Assembly (NCBI GenBank): GCA_026014685.1 | Contig: JAOZHW010000007.1 | Coordinates: forward strand, 372,001 to 436,000 | Direction of reading: 5' to 3' | Origin: Candidatus Bathyarchaeota archaeon | Lineage (GTDB): Archaea; Thermoproteota; Bathyarchaeia; Bathyarchaeales; Bathycorpusculaceae | DNA length: 64,000 bases | Part shown: positions 20,036 to 29,629 of the stretch, one piece after another | Numbering within the stretch: position 1 is the first letter of the stretch | How the letters are laid out: the number at the start of each line of letters is the position of its first letter | The notes under the pieces: model-generated | The model's database searches: none | The model's input: only the letters and a program-made list of their open reading frames with translations | Told to the model about the DNA's origin: nothing | Made by a program: the position numbers and the translations under genes

Positions 20036-22078
20036 TCAGTTTTTGGTTCTTCTTCGCCGAATAACCTCCACGACGGCGAACAGCGCCAACCCGATGACTA
20101 CAACGACGAGGGAGATTAGGGTGCTTGCTTGAAGCAGGACGCCGCCTACTGAGACATACTTGTCGATTTTTACCTGCACCGTTGTAGGTTCCTCAACGTT
20201 GACTGTTATGGCTTGGGAGGCGTCTTGGATTCCTTGAGGCTGAACGATTATCTGCATATTGCCCCCGATGATGTTGTCAAAATTGGCTATACCATTGTTT
20301 TGGGTAACCCCCACAGTTTGGGTTGACCCGTTTAGGGTGACGTTTACGTTAGCGATTGGGACACCGAAGAAATCAACAACAGCCACTGAAATGGGGATAC
20401 CATACAGGGAACAACGGACTTCCTTGTGGCTATCGTTGAAAACTTGCAAGTTTACTTGATGGATTAATAAACCGTCTTTGTAGACCCTCACTCGATACAT
20501 CCCAAAGGTCGGTTCCATAAAAGCCACCCCATCGGCATCGGTGGAAGCAGAGTAAAACAACCCGCTTGAAATCTCTACAAGTTCCAGTCGAGCGTTAGGT
20601 ATAGCTTCATAGTTGCGGTCGGTTACAGCTAAAGTTACATTTCTGGTTGGGCAGATTATTGTAACTTGAGCATTTACTTTGTTGGATGCGCTTGTCGCGG
20701 TGTTGTTTTGGGCATTAAAAGTTTGCCCATATAGTGAGGCGTCTATAGTGTAGGTGGCACCTGCTAAAGCGGATGATAAAGTGAAAGAGCCCGAGGGTCC
20801 CGTTTGCCCTGATGCGTTGCCGCTTCGAGAGATACTGCCGCTTTGGTAGTTGTATTTAATTGCCAAGTTTACGAAGGGAACAGGTATTCCGTCAACAGTT
20901 AAAACAGTAATTGTAAGATCAGTTAGTTGGCAGCGTAGTGTAAATGTTCCGTCACCTGTTACAGTGATGTCTGTTTGACCTATGATGAGGTCATTTAGGT
21001 AGGCAGTTAAGCTATGGGCGCCTTTTTCAAGCCTAAATGTTGCTCCGCCTGTCGAGTTGGTAGTTGAGTTTGTGGCGGCTTTAGTAGTTGAGTCAACGGC
21101 TTGCACGATAACGTTTTGGATTGGGCGATCAATGAGGTTGATTACTTGGACGTGCACGATGTAGCCTACAACGGTGAATGTTTGTTGGTCCACGGGTGTT
21201 TTAGCGGTGCCTTGCGGCGTTATCTTTATGATGCATTCCCCCAGTGGAGTGCTTGCAGAGACTAGCCAAGTTGTGTCAATTACTCCGCTTGAGGATGCAG
21301 TGACAGATTTCTCGTCGATTGTGGAGCCGCCCGCGATTATGGTTATCGTGGCAGCTTGGTTTGGCTGGTAGCCTGTGGCATGGATTTTCATGGTGTCTCC
21401 GCGGTGGTAGCTGTTTGCGTCAGTGAACCTTACGGTGAATTGGGTGGTTGCTAAAGTTCCCCCAAAGGTAGCTTTGTAGGCTCCAACGTAGTCGGTTGAG
21501 GCTCCTGAAGGAGAAAAAGCGCTACTGGGATACGTGACTTGGGCGTTTGCGGTTCCTTTCGCGTTGGGTGTTCCTAAAGCTACTGGAGCACTGTAAGTTG
21601 TTCCGCTTGGGAGAGTAACCACCAGGTTTCCATCGTATGAATTTCCGGGTTGGCCGCCGGTTACTGTGACGTTTAAGGTTACGCTGCTTCCCTCCTGCAC
21701 AGTTGAGGGTGTAGCGGTAACTGTGTAGCCCAGAGTTATGGTGAATTGACTGTAGTCTTCAGCTCCACTTTTTGTGTCTCTTAACGCTAGAGGATATGAT
21801 GCAGCTAAAAGTTCAGGAACAACAAAGTTTGCGTTAACACGGTAACCCTCAGCGGTGCCGCTGGCAACCATAATGTTGGCTAATGCGATTTGGTATGAGC
21901 CGTTTTGGGTGCTTATGGTTCCTTGGAGGTTAACTGATGATCCTGCTGGACCACTGCTGGGGGTGACTTGGAGGATTCTAACAACTGATGGGTTGTTTTG
22001 CGCATTCACAGCTAACGGGGTAAATGCGGCAACAACCGCGAGCAACAGAAGAGTGAATACAGCAATTTTTCGATTCAA
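20036..22078 (-). CDS. Large secreted protein with Ig-like and carboxypeptidase-regulatory-like domains
   Basis: 680 residues. Signal peptide at residues 1-26 (FTLLLLAVVAAFTPLAVNAQ). Several beta-sandwich domains follow, for example VRILQVTPSSGPAGSSVNLQ (IPT-like) and TATPSTVQEGSSVTLNVTV, then repeats of the type IQNVIVQAVDSTTKAATNST and PIANVNVTLNGSTQTVGVTQ. One C-terminal membrane helix (about 650-672) precedes RRRRTKN. It is probably a membrane-anchored cell-wall protein; no enzyme motif is seen. Confidence 0.85.
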   Translation of the reverse strand: MNRKIAVFTLLLLAVVAAFTPLAVNAQNNPSVVRILQVTPSSGPAGSSVNLQGTISTQNGSYQIALANIMVASGTAEGYRVNANFVVPELLAASYPLALRDTKSGAEDYSQFTITLGYTVTATPSTVQEGSSVTLNVTVTGGQPGNSYDGNLVVTLPSGTTYSAPVALGTPNAKGTANAQVTYPSSAFSPSGASTDYVGAYKATFGGTLATTQFTVRFTDANSYHRGDTMKIHATGYQPNQAATITIIAGGSTIDEKSVTASSSGVIDTTWLVSASTPLGECIIKITPQGTAKTPVDQQTFTVVGYIVHVQVINLIDRPIQNVIVQAVDSTTKAATNSTTNSTGGATFRLEKGAHSLTAYLNDLIIGQTDITVTGDGTFTLRCQLTDLTITVLTVDGIPVPFVNLAIKYNYQSGSISRSGNASGQTGPSGSFTLSSALAGATYTIDASLYGQTFNAQNNTATSASNKVNAQVTIICPTRNVTLAVTDRNYEAIPNARLELVEISSGLFYSASTDADGVAFMEPTFGMYRVRVYKDGLLIHQVNLQVFNDSHKEVRCSLYGIPISVAVVDFFGVPIANVNVTLNGSTQTVGVTQNNGIANFDNIIGGNMQIIVQPQGIQDASQAITVNVEEPTTVQVKIDKYVSVGGVLLQASTLISLVVVVIGLALFAVVEVIRRRRTKN

Positions 22079-22280
22079 ACATAGTCCTCCGAATTAACCC
22101 CGTCAGAGTATGCTCAAGTAAGATTTGGCGTCATTTTAAACTTTGCCCAAAATCTAAGGAGGCTCTGTGTAAATCTGCAGATCTGCTTTCTTGTCAAATC
22201 AGCTTTGAAAGTGGTTTTCGGGATAGGGATTTTTAAAAGTCAGCATTTCATACTTTAGAAGGAACTTTGGTGTAGAAATC

Positions 22281-23243
22281 TTGGAAAAAACCGCTTTGTC
22301 ACAGCTTTTAGCTTCCCTCAAGAAGCAAAAGTACCATCTAATAGGTGTGCATTCAGCGGTAAAACGGTGTAAGTGGCTCTATGAATCCATAGTCAACAAC
22401 CGAGTCTGCTATAAACAGAAATTCTACGGCATCCAATCACACCGCTGCATCCAAATGACGCCCTCGCTTTATTATTGTACGCAGCATTGCCTGTTCTGTT
22501 GGCGCGCACAAAGCGGCGACATGCAAGTCACTTGGGATGAAATGCGCAACCCCAACAAGGACACACCTGAACAAATCGTAGAAGGCTGCTTCAAAGCACA
22601 AGAAAAGATAATCTCGGGGTATAAGGGTAACGAGAAGACAGATTGGCGCAAATTCCAAGAAGCCCTCCGACCCAAACAGGTCGCCATCAGCCTAACAGGC
22701 GAACCCACCCTCTATGGGCCTCTGGGGGATTTAATTGGGCTGTTTCACCAGAAAGGCTTAACCACTTTCCTTGTCACCAACGGCAACTTGCCCTCTAAGC
22801 TCTCAAAACTCAGCCATGAACCCACTCAACTCTATGTTTCGCTATGTGCTCCAAACGAGGATGTCTACAATAAGGTTTGCCGACCCCAATTCCCAAAGGC
22901 GTGGAAGAATCTAAACGAAAGCTTGGAGTTGCTTAAGAGTTTCCGCTGCCCCACCGTCACCCGCATGACCTTGGTTAAAGACCACAACATGAACGAAGTG
23001 GACGGCTACGCGAAGCTCATTGAGAAAGCTCAACCCACCTACATTGAAGCCAAAGCCTACATGCATATTGGCTTCTCAGGGTTGAGGTTGGGGTTTGACC
23101 AAATGCCGATGCATGGAGAGGTCAGGGAGTTTGCTGAGAAATTGGCTGAGGCATCCGGTTACAGGGTTATTGATGAGGCGCCTGAAAGCCGCGTGGTGCT
23201 ACTTAGTCGACTAAAGAAACCCATCAAAGTGGGCAGCAACTGA
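22281..23243 (+). CDS. taw1: tRNA 4-demethylwyosine synthase (radical SAM)
   Basis: 320 residues from TTG. The radical SAM cluster motif is CTQHCLFCWRAQSGD (CxxxCxxC), with an extra N-terminal cysteine set (KRCKWLYESIVNNRVCYKQ) for the second cluster. It also has VAISLTGEPTLYGPLGDLIG and VTRMTLVKDHNM. It condenses pyruvate carbons with m1G37 of tRNA-Phe, the step after Trm5. Confidence 0.93.
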   Translation: MEKTALSQLLASLKKQKYHLIGVHSAVKRCKWLYESIVNNRVCYKQKFYGIQSHRCIQMTPSLYYCTQHCLFCWRAQSGDMQVTWDEMRNPNKDTPEQIVEGCFKAQEKIISGYKGNEKTDWRKFQEALRPKQVAISLTGEPTLYGPLGDLIGLFHQKGLTTFLVTNGNLPSKLSKLSHEPTQLYVSLCAPNEDVYNKVCRPQFPKAWKNLNESLELLKSFRCPTVTRMTLVKDHNMNEVDGYAKLIEKAQPTYIEAKAYMHIGFSGLRLGFDQMPMHGEVREFAEKLAEASGYRVIDEAPESRVVLLSRLKKPIKVGSN

Positions 23244-23325
23244 TTTGGCTGCGAGTCTGGATAAATTTAAATACCCATTTTTAGCCATGAATCTTTTTAA
23301 TAAGCAATAAAGAGCGGTGTAGCGG

Positions 23326-23508
23326 ATGGTAAGTGAAGGAAAAGGGAGACTCTTCAAACGAAAAGACGGCAAATACTTGGTGTATCTACCTAAAGACTTA
23401 GCTGAGGACAGTATGTTTCCCTTCAAAGGCGCTGACACCATATTCGTTAAAGTCAGCTTCGCTTTAGGTGACAACAAGATAACGGTTGAAAAATGGCAAG
23501 CCCCCTAA
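23326..23508 (+). CDS. Small conserved-looking protein of unknown function
   Basis: 60 residues with ATG and ggatggtaag context. The sequence GRLFKRKDGKYLVYLPKDL then FKGADTIFVKVSFALGDNK suggests a compact beta protein somewhat like AbrB/SpoVT-type folds. It lies just upstream of the translin gene and overlaps it only if a distant start is used. Function not recognised. Confidence 0.6.
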   Translation: MVSEGKGRLFKRKDGKYLVYLPKDLAEDSMFPFKGADTIFVKVSFALGDNKITVEKWQAP

Positions 23509-23566
23509 ACTGTCCTTTAAGAAATTAAATAAACAAGCCTTCCTATTCTATTTTGGTGCCAAAGTT

Positions 23567-24220
23567 TTGTCTTCTCTAGAAACCGTCATTCAACAAGTAA
23601 AAACCGAGTTAATGGCAAAAAGTAAAATCCGCGAAGAAACCCACGAAAGCATGCGCAAAGCCACAAGCCTCTCCAAACAATCCATCCTTTTGCTTCACCA
23701 AAAACGCTTCGAAGACGCCGCTAGAATGCTACAGAACGCTAAAGAAATCATCTCCAACCTAAACAACTTGGCGGAGAAGAGCCCAGAAATCGTCTACGGC
23801 GGCATGTTCAGCGCCGCATTGCAGGAGTACGCGGAAGCCTACATCTTGCTGACGCTGGTCAAGGAGGGACGCTTTGTCACGCCAGCGGAAATCAATGTGC
23901 CTTCTGTGGATTACATTTTGGGTTTAGCTGACGTCATCGGAGAGTACAGGCGGCTTGCATTGGACTTTCTGCGGGCAGGGGAAGTTGAAAAAGGTGAAGA
24001 ATGCCTCAAATTCATGGATGAAATCTTTATTCAACTGTTGGCGTTGGACGAAGCCTACATGCTGGTCTCGGGGTTGAGACATAAATCCGACATCGCAAGA
24101 CGCGTAATCGAGACAACCCGCGGCGACATAACCCTTGAAGTGCGACGCAAAGCCCTCGAAGACAAACTAAACAAACTTCAACCCAAAAAACGTCAAAAGC
24201 AGGCAAAGGGTAAAAAGTGA
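23567..24220 (+). CDS. Archaeal translin-family protein
   Basis: About 217 residues from TTG 23567, chosen because homologous sequence seems to begin at SSLETVIQQVKTELMAKSK; an upstream ATG at 23486 is the alternative. It is all helical, with SILLLHQKRFEDAARMLQNA, MFSAALQEYAEAYILLTLV and VDYILGLADVIGEYRRLALDFL, the translin/TRAX pattern. Translins bind single-stranded RNA or DNA and some have endoribonuclease activity. The endonuclease V gene begins 2 bases after its stop. Confidence 0.82.
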   Translation: MSSLETVIQQVKTELMAKSKIREETHESMRKATSLSKQSILLLHQKRFEDAARMLQNAKEIISNLNNLAEKSPEIVYGGMFSAALQEYAEAYILLTLVKEGRFVTPAEINVPSVDYILGLADVIGEYRRLALDFLRAGEVEKGEECLKFMDEIFIQLLALDEAYMLVSGLRHKSDIARRVIETTRGDITLEVRRKALEDKLNKLQPKKRQKQAKGKK

Positions 24221-24221
24221 C

Positions 24222-24887
24222 TTGCCCAAGCTGCCAAAAAATTTTTCAGTAAAAAAAGCCCACAACATCCAACTGTACCTATCCAAACGCGTTATCCACG
24301 AAGACCATTTGCCAAGAAAGATTCGGATGGTGGGCGGCGTGGATGTTTCTTACGTCGACAACTTGGGTGTTGGTGCAGTGGTGGTTTTGGATTATGATTC
24401 ACTTGAACTTTTAGAGGCAGCGGTTGCCACTTGCCCTGTGAAGATGCCTTATGTGCCGACGTTGCTGTCTTTTAGGGAAGTTCCGCCTGCGGTTGCAGCG
24501 ATTAGGAAGCTAAAGGTTCAACCAGACGTTTTCTTAGTCGATGCACAAGGGTGGGCGCATCCATTCCGCTTCGGCTTTGCCAGCCACCTCGGCCTCGCTT
24601 TGAAAAAACCGACGATTGGAGTAGCCAAAAGCCGACTCATCGGGGAACCCACCGAGGTAGCCGAGAGAACCTTGCTGTTGGATAAGGGGGAAGTCGTCGG
24701 TGAAGTGGTAAAGACCACAACAGAAGCTAAACCGGTTTACGTGAGCGTCGGATACATGGTCAGCCTTGAAACTGCAGTGGCTATCGTGCGGCACTGCTCC
24801 CAAAACCGCATCCCTCAACCGCTGCTTGATGCGCACAAGTTAGCAACTAAAACCCGCCAGAACATTGCAAGAAGGCAAAGTAAATAA
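24222..24887 (+). CDS. nfi: Endonuclease V
   Basis: 221 residues from TTG 24222. RMVGGVDVSYVDNLGVGAVV contains the first catalytic aspartate, VATCPVKMPYVPTLLSFRE the PYxP wedge motif, and VFLVDAQGWAHPFRFGFASH the second acidic/His site. It cleaves next to deaminated inosine in DNA or RNA. Coupled to the translin gene, which hints at RNA metabolism. Confidence 0.93.
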   Translation: MPKLPKNFSVKKAHNIQLYLSKRVIHEDHLPRKIRMVGGVDVSYVDNLGVGAVVVLDYDSLELLEAAVATCPVKMPYVPTLLSFREVPPAVAAIRKLKVQPDVFLVDAQGWAHPFRFGFASHLGLALKKPTIGVAKSRLIGEPTEVAERTLLLDKGEVVGEVVKTTTEAKPVYVSVGYMVSLETAVAIVRHCSQNRIPQPLLDAHKLATKTRQNIARRQSK

Positions 24888-24926
24888 CCACAAAAACAGA
24901 TACCTAACGTTTAAGCGTGAAAAAGC

Positions 24927-25277
24927 ATGACTGAAGAAGTTAAGTCCACAGAAGAGATAACTTTTGATTACTTCACAAAACTCGACTTGCGAGTAGGCAA
25001 AATCATCGAAGCCGTGGCAGTTCCTGAATCTAAGAAACTCATCAAAATGCAAGTGGATTTCCGAGCCGAAAAACGTCAATGCATCGCAGGGCTACTCAAA
25101 TACTACAAACCCGAAGAGTTAGCCGGCAAAAAATGCGTCTTTCTCCTCAACCTGCAGCGTCGTATGATCGCGGGGCTTGAGTCGCAGGCTATGATTTTGG
25201 CGGCTGAAGACGCGGCTGGCAACGTGTCGGTTTTGCAGCCTGAGAAGGATGTGGCGGAAGGCAGCAAAATCGGCTAA
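24927..25277 (+). CDS. EMAP/MetRS-beta type tRNA-binding OB-fold protein
   Basis: 116 residues. FDYFTKLDLRVGKIIEAVAV is the start of the tRNA-binding OB fold found at the C-terminus of methionyl-tRNA synthetase. RQCIAGLLKYYKPEELAGKK and VFLLNLQRRMIAGLESQAMI follow. As a stand-alone protein it is a likely partner of a separate MetRS or another tRNA enzyme. Confidence 0.88.
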   Translation: MTEEVKSTEEITFDYFTKLDLRVGKIIEAVAVPESKKLIKMQVDFRAEKRQCIAGLLKYYKPEELAGKKCVFLLNLQRRMIAGLESQAMILAAEDAAGNVSVLQPEKDVAEGSKIG

Positions 25278-25453
25278 CTTTAGAATCTCATTACTAAGGT
25301 TATCGTCTGGGCTTTACAGCTGTAACGATTGATTGAGAAATCAATCCGCATGTATCGCAGAAGGCAAACATCGCATATACGCGTAAGTTAAGAGCAGATA
25401 TATAAGAAAGGAAAGTCCATATTTGCAACAAAGTAATAAAGGAGACAAAAATA

Positions 25454-25747
25454 TTGCCATTTAAGCGAAAAAGCCGAGGAAGATCAAAAGGAAGCAAAGG
25501 AAGTAGCACATTAGTTCAATGCGTTAACTGCGGATCGATGGTGCCGCGTGATAAAGCCAAGAAATCCACACGCCGCGTCTCATTCGTTGAGCCTCAACTT
25601 GCCAAGGAACTCCGCCAGAAAGGCACATTCCTTGCCTCTTGGGTAGACACAAAATACTACTGCATTTCATGTGCAGTACACCGTGGCATCGTTAAGGTTC
25701 GAGCTGAAAACGAGCGCCACTCCAAATACAGGCGCCCAAGATACTAA
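25454..25747 (+). CDS. rps26e: Ribosomal protein S26e
   Basis: 97 residues from TTG with aaggaga upstream. Basic N-terminus, zinc-type pairs VQCVNCGSMVPRDKA and YYCISCAVHRGIVKVRAENE, and a basic end KYRRPRY. S26e occurs in eukaryotes and TACK/Asgard archaea, which helps place the organism. Confidence 0.93.
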   Translation: MPFKRKSRGRSKGSKGSSTLVQCVNCGSMVPRDKAKKSTRRVSFVEPQLAKELRQKGTFLASWVDTKYYCISCAVHRGIVKVRAENERHSKYRRPRY

Positions 25748-25751
25748 GCAG

Positions 25752-26417
25752 TTAGGTAGCTGCTTTCTCTTTCTTTAATTCTCTATAAACATGCCAAACT
25801 CTTTGTACAACAGTCACCATCGATAACACCGCTATTAGGGCAACTCCGTAACCAAGTATGGGTAAATAGAAAAACCCAATCACACTAGCCACCGCCAAAA
25901 TTATCATACGTTCCGCTCGCTCCGCGATACCCACTGACTCCATTTTTACCCCGAGAACTTCCGCGCGAGCCCGCGTATAACTAACCAGCATGGACGCTAT
26001 CAAAGCCACTAAAGCAACGACGGTGCCCCAGAGGTACCCGAAAGCTGCACTGCACAGTCCCGCTATGATTATGCCTGCATAGGAGGCTGCGTCAGCGAAT
26101 CGATCCAGTACAGAGTCAAAGAAACCGCCGAAAGCGGTGGTTTGCTTGTAGGTTCGGGCGACAATGCCGTCCATGGCGTCACAGAACCCTGACGCTAAAA
26201 AGAAGAACACCGCCAACAGCAAAAACCATGCCGTTGAAGGGGTGGTTAAGGCGTAGCAGGCGGCGGAGGCTAAGGCGAGCATGAAACCGATTATGCTGAT
26301 GCGGTTGGGTGTTAGGTGTAGTTTGTGGGCTATTTTTGCTTCGGTGGTTAGCATCTGTTGGATTTGCTGTTTAAGTTTGGTTAGCACAACTTCACGCTGC
26401 GTGTATGTTGTAGCCAA
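25752..26417 (-). CDS. CDP-alcohol phosphatidyltransferase (archaetidylinositol-phosphate-synthase type)
   Basis: 221 residues with five or six membrane helices. The family signature D(x)2DG(x)2AR(x)nG(x)3D(x)3D is visible as FCDAMDGIVARTYKQ then GGFFDSVLDRFADA. These enzymes join a CDP-activated archaeal lipid to an alcohol phosphate. The alcohol (inositol phosphate, glycerol phosphate or serine) is not certain. Confidence 0.87.
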   Translation of the reverse strand: MATTYTQREVVLTKLKQQIQQMLTTEAKIAHKLHLTPNRISIIGFMLALASAACYALTTPSTAWFLLLAVFFFLASGFCDAMDGIVARTYKQTTAFGGFFDSVLDRFADAASYAGIIIAGLCSAAFGYLWGTVVALVALIASMLVSYTRARAEVLGVKMESVGIAERAERMIILAVASVIGFFYLPILGYGVALIAVLSMVTVVQRVWHVYRELKKEKAAT

Positions 26418-26599
26418 TTACGGGTTAGCAGTAGAAAAGCCTTTCTTTAGTGACCCGTCCAACAGTTCGCCACATATGGATGCTTTTTCAATGGACTTAT
26501 TAGGAACTTCGATGCAATATTGGGCAGTAACGTTCTATTGTGCAGCAGAGCGCAAAAAAGCAACGTTACACAAAAGCAAACAAATGGAGAAATGATAGT

Positions 26600-26890
26600 A
26601 TGACTGAAAACGCAGACGTTATCTTCGTCGGAAACAAACCCCCAATGAGCTATGTATTGGCCATCATCACAAGCCTCTCCTCAGGCAAACTTAACGAAAT
26701 AACCCTCAAAGCCAGAGGCCAAGCCATAACCACCGCTGTCGACGTAGCTGAGATCGCAAGGAACCGTTTCATAAAAGACCTTAAAGTCAGCAAAATCGCA
26801 ATCGGCACCGTTGAGATGCCACCTCGTGAGGGCGAGAACAAGTCCAGAATGGTTTCCACAATGGAGATAACCCTTACCAAGAAAGCATAA
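26600..26890 (+). CDS. albA: Alba, chromatin/RNA-binding protein
   Basis: 96 residues from the ATG at 26600. DVIFVGNKPPMSYVLAIITS, then ITLKARGQAITTAVDVAEIARNRF with the conserved Lys-Ala-Arg-Gly, is diagnostic. Alba dimers coat DNA and RNA in archaea. Confidence 0.95.
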   Translation: MTENADVIFVGNKPPMSYVLAIITSLSSGKLNEITLKARGQAITTAVDVAEIARNRFIKDLKVSKIAIGTVEMPPREGENKSRMVSTMEITLTKKA

Positions 26891-27042
26891 AAAGGGCAAC
26901 TAAAATCTCAGGTTAGCATCCAAACCTTCTTCTTTCATTTTTTAGTTTCTTATGTAACTTTCACTACACCAAAAGGTCTGGCGCTATAAAGCACTTTAAA
27001 TAGAGCATCGTTGTTGCCTTCCCACAGAGAGGGGTGCACTTC

Positions 27043-28323
27043 GTGGCTTTAGACGCTGCGCTTACATCAATCGTGACCATATGCATTCTGGTTTTCTCAG
27101 CAAAGGTGCTGGGTGAAATCTTTTCCTGGCGCAAAATCCCCTCAGTGCTAGGCGAACTGGTCGCAGGCATCATCCTTGGACCCTTCGCATTAGGATCATT
27201 TTTAACGATAAACGGAACGCCTCTGATTGAAATCAATGAAATCGTAAAAGCATTCGGAGAAATCGGAGGCATATTGATTCTCTTCGTCGCTGGCTTAGAA
27301 ATGACGTTTAAGGATTTCCGAAAAGTCGGCAAAGCAGGCTTCATCATAGGAACAAGCGGCGTACTCGTTCCCTTCATAATGGGTTATGCACTCTCGTTGA
27401 CTCTTGGCTTTGGCACGATAGCCAGCTTAGTTATCGCCTCAGCGTTGGTTGCCACAAGCATCTCCATCACTGCACTGGTACTTGAAGAACTCAATCAATG
27501 CAGACGACAAGAATCACGGATGATGATTAGCGCCGCGGTAGTTGACGACGTTTTAGGTTTGGCGATATTGGGAGTAATCGTATCCTTCATCACCACTTCA
27601 ACCGCCATAACCCCGCTAAACGTCGTAATCGTAATTTCCACTTCACTGGCACTGTGGCTTGGCTTAACCGTTTTCGCTTCGATAATACTCCCCAGAATAA
27701 TCAACCTCACCTCCAAAGGCAAAGAAGGAACCGTAGAAGCCGCCGCCACCGCCTCCTGCTTTGGCGCATCCGCATTAGCCGCCGCGATTGGATTATCACC
27801 CATCGTTGGAGCCTTCGCAGCAGGCATGGCTGTTGCTAGCTCAAACGCGATTGAGAAAATCCGTGACTACACCAAAAAAATCAGCGTAGTTTTCTCGCCT
27901 GTGTTCTTTGCGTTGGCAGGCGCCCAATTTGACATAAGGAGCTTCTTCACAACTGATTGGATGTTCTACGTTCTCTTCATAAGTTTGGTGGTAGTGGCGA
28001 TTGTCAGTAAATTAGTAGGCTGCGGATGGCCCGCTGCGCACTTCTTAAAGAGCCGCAGTAAAGGAATCAAAGTTGGTTACGGCATGATTTCACGTGGCGA
28101 AGTAGGTTTAATCGTGGCTGGAGTAGCCATTTCTGCAGGAGCCATCACCCAGAGCACCTACGCAGCGATTTTAGGTATGATTATGATTACCACCCTTGTG
28201 GCTCCCCTGCTTCTTAGACGTGCCTGCGAGAGAGAACCACTAGATGAAGAACAACTGAGAAGTGACGTCGATACAAACGCTCCAGACTATATACCGACGT
28301 ATCCATTAGACTTCCACGAGTAA
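27043..28323 (+). CDS. Cation:proton antiporter (CPA2, KefB/NapA-like)
   Basis: About 426 residues from GTG 27043 (gagagggg upstream; GTG 27034 is possible). 12 or so membrane segments. Motifs include VLGELVAGIILGPFALGSFL, ILFVAGLEMTFKDF, and MMISAAVVDDVLGLAILGVI with the paired aspartates of the ion-binding site. It exchanges Na+ or K+ for H+ across the membrane. Confidence 0.9.
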   Translation: MALDAALTSIVTICILVFSAKVLGEIFSWRKIPSVLGELVAGIILGPFALGSFLTINGTPLIEINEIVKAFGEIGGILILFVAGLEMTFKDFRKVGKAGFIIGTSGVLVPFIMGYALSLTLGFGTIASLVIASALVATSISITALVLEELNQCRRQESRMMISAAVVDDVLGLAILGVIVSFITTSTAITPLNVVIVISTSLALWLGLTVFASIILPRIINLTSKGKEGTVEAAATASCFGASALAAAIGLSPIVGAFAAGMAVASSNAIEKIRDYTKKISVVFSPVFFALAGAQFDIRSFFTTDWMFYVLFISLVVVAIVSKLVGCGWPAAHFLKSRSKGIKVGYGMISRGEVGLIVAGVAISAGAITQSTYAAILGMIMITTLVAPLLLRRACEREPLDEEQLRSDVDTNAPDYIPTYPLDFHE

Positions 28324-28385
28324 ACAAATCAAAAACTTGAACTAAAAAAATAAGATGAAATTGTAGAAAAGGATAGGTTTTGGGT

Positions 28386-28583
28386 TTACCCTTTGCCTTT
28401 TTCTTCTTTACCGAAGTACTGAGTCCACTTCAGCTTACGGGCATCACGTTTGAATGCTAAGCTGCTCTTTTTGCATTTGCTGGAATCGAACCAAAGGATT
28501 GAGCCGTCATTTTTAACGTACATCATGCCTGTGCCAGCTGGGAAATCAGCACCACAGAATGAACATTTTCTCGGTTTTGGCAT
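28386..28583 (-). CDS. rpl24e: Ribosomal protein L24e
   Basis: 65 residues. CSFCGADFPAGTGMMYVKND and ILWFDSSKCKKSSLAFKRDA carry the L24e zinc pattern (CxxC, CxxxS here). Third gene of the L7Ae-S28e-L24e group. Confidence 0.92.
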   Translation of the reverse strand: MPKPRKCSFCGADFPAGTGMMYVKNDGSILWFDSSKCKKSSLAFKRDARKLKWTQYFGKEEKGKG

Positions 28584-28604
28584 GACAAAGTCTCCATGTT
28601 AGGT

Positions 28605-28826
28605 TTATCTGGTGATTTTCTTCGCTTCACGTTCTGTTTCTCGAAGCATCAGGATATCTTGTGTACGAACTGGACCTTTGACGTTGCGAGTGATGATTCT
28701 GCCTTTGTCTTTACCTTCCATGATACGAACGCGGACTTGTGTAATTTCGCCTGTTACACCCGTGCGTCCGATGATTTGGATAACTTCCGCAGGAATTAGT
28801 TCTTCAGCTACTTCTTTGCTACTCAT
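28605..28826 (-). CDS. rps28e: Ribosomal protein S28e
   Basis: 73 residues with the S28e OB-fold pattern [20 protein letters not shown] and the ending [15 protein letters not shown]. It abuts the L7Ae stop. Confidence 0.93.
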   Translation of the reverse strand: MSSKEVAEELIPAEVIQIIGRTGVTGEITQVRVRIMEGKDKGRIITRNVKGPVRTQDILMLRETEREAKKITR

Positions 28827-29206
28827 TACTGAGTGCCTCGTTTAACCTGATCGATACGTGTCACGATCTCTTTGATTAAGCCTGCTGCTTCGCCTTCTCT
28901 CATAATGACTGACGCTGCACATGGAACATCGATGCCAATGGATTTGCCGAGTTGTTCTTTGCTTGGAACAAAGACGTATGGAATCTTTCTTTCGTCACAG
29001 AGCAGTGGTAAGTGCGCGATGACTTCTGGTGGGTCAACGTCTTCAGCGATAACGACAAGTTTTGCTTGGGAACGTTCGACAGCTTTTGTAGCTTCGTTGG
29101 TTCCTTTCCTAACTGATCCTGATTTTGAAGCAATCGTTAGGGCTTCATAGGCTGCATCTACGAGTTCTTTTGGGACTTCATATTTTACATAGAATGGTTT
29201 AGTCAT
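28826..29206 (-). CDS. rpl7ae: Ribosomal protein L7Ae (kink-turn binder)
   Basis: 126 residues from the ATG at 29206 ([16 protein letters not shown]). Kink-turn binding motif [20 protein letters not shown], then [20 protein letters not shown]. It is part of the ribosome, of C/D and H/ACA RNPs and of RNase P in archaea. The divergent neighbour is Gar1, another H/ACA protein. Confidence 0.95.
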   Translation of the reverse strand: MTKPFYVKYEVPKELVDAAYEALTIASKSGSVRKGTNEATKAVERSQAKLVVIAEDVDPPEVIAHLPLLCDERKIPYVFVPSKEQLGKSIGIDVPCAASVIMREGEAAGLIKEIVTRIDQVKRGTQ

Positions 29207-29298
29207 ATTTCTTAGCCTCACCCTTGATAAGGCACAGTCTTATCCACACTTCCTGTTTAATAAGTTTTCGACGCCTAAATCGCATACTTGTCGCATGC

Positions 29299-29310
29299 CT
29301 ATATATAGTA
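29299..29310 (+). promoter_or_regulatory. TATA box of the gar1-TFB operon
   Basis: cctatatatagt lies about 40 bases upstream of the gar1 ATG (29348), inside the 141-base divergent promoter region shared with L7Ae. Confidence 0.55.
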
Positions 29311-29347
29311 TCCAGAAACGTTTAAATTCACAGTTACGGTCACTTCC

Positions 29348-29629
29348 ATGTTTTCGAGAGGGGAATTGCGTTTGCAAAGATTGGGCAGGATTTCAAATGT
29401 ATCTCCTTCAGGAAACGCCATAGTTAAAGCTGAGAATCCCCCGAAAATCGGCTCCGAAGTCGTCGATGAAAACCTAAATGTTGTCGGCAAAGTTTTCGAT
29501 GTCATTGGCCCAGTCTCGTCACCTTATGCAGTGATTAAACCCAGTGTTAGAGAACCCGCCAAATTGGTGAATAAACCAGTCTATCTGCTTCTCTCGAAAA
29601 CGAAACGGAGCAGAAGAGACAATGAGTAG
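29348..29629 (+). CDS. gar1: Gar1-like H/ACA RNP protein
   Basis: 93 residues. Gar1 core beta-barrel: [20 protein letters not shown], then [20 protein letters not shown] and [13 protein letters not shown]. It works in pseudouridylation guide RNPs. It overlaps the TFB start by 8 bases. Confidence 0.88.
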   Translation: MFSRGELRLQRLGRISNVSPSGNAIVKAENPPKIGSEVVDENLNVVGKVFDVIGPVSSPYAVIKPSVREPAKLVNKPVYLLLSKTKRSRRDNE

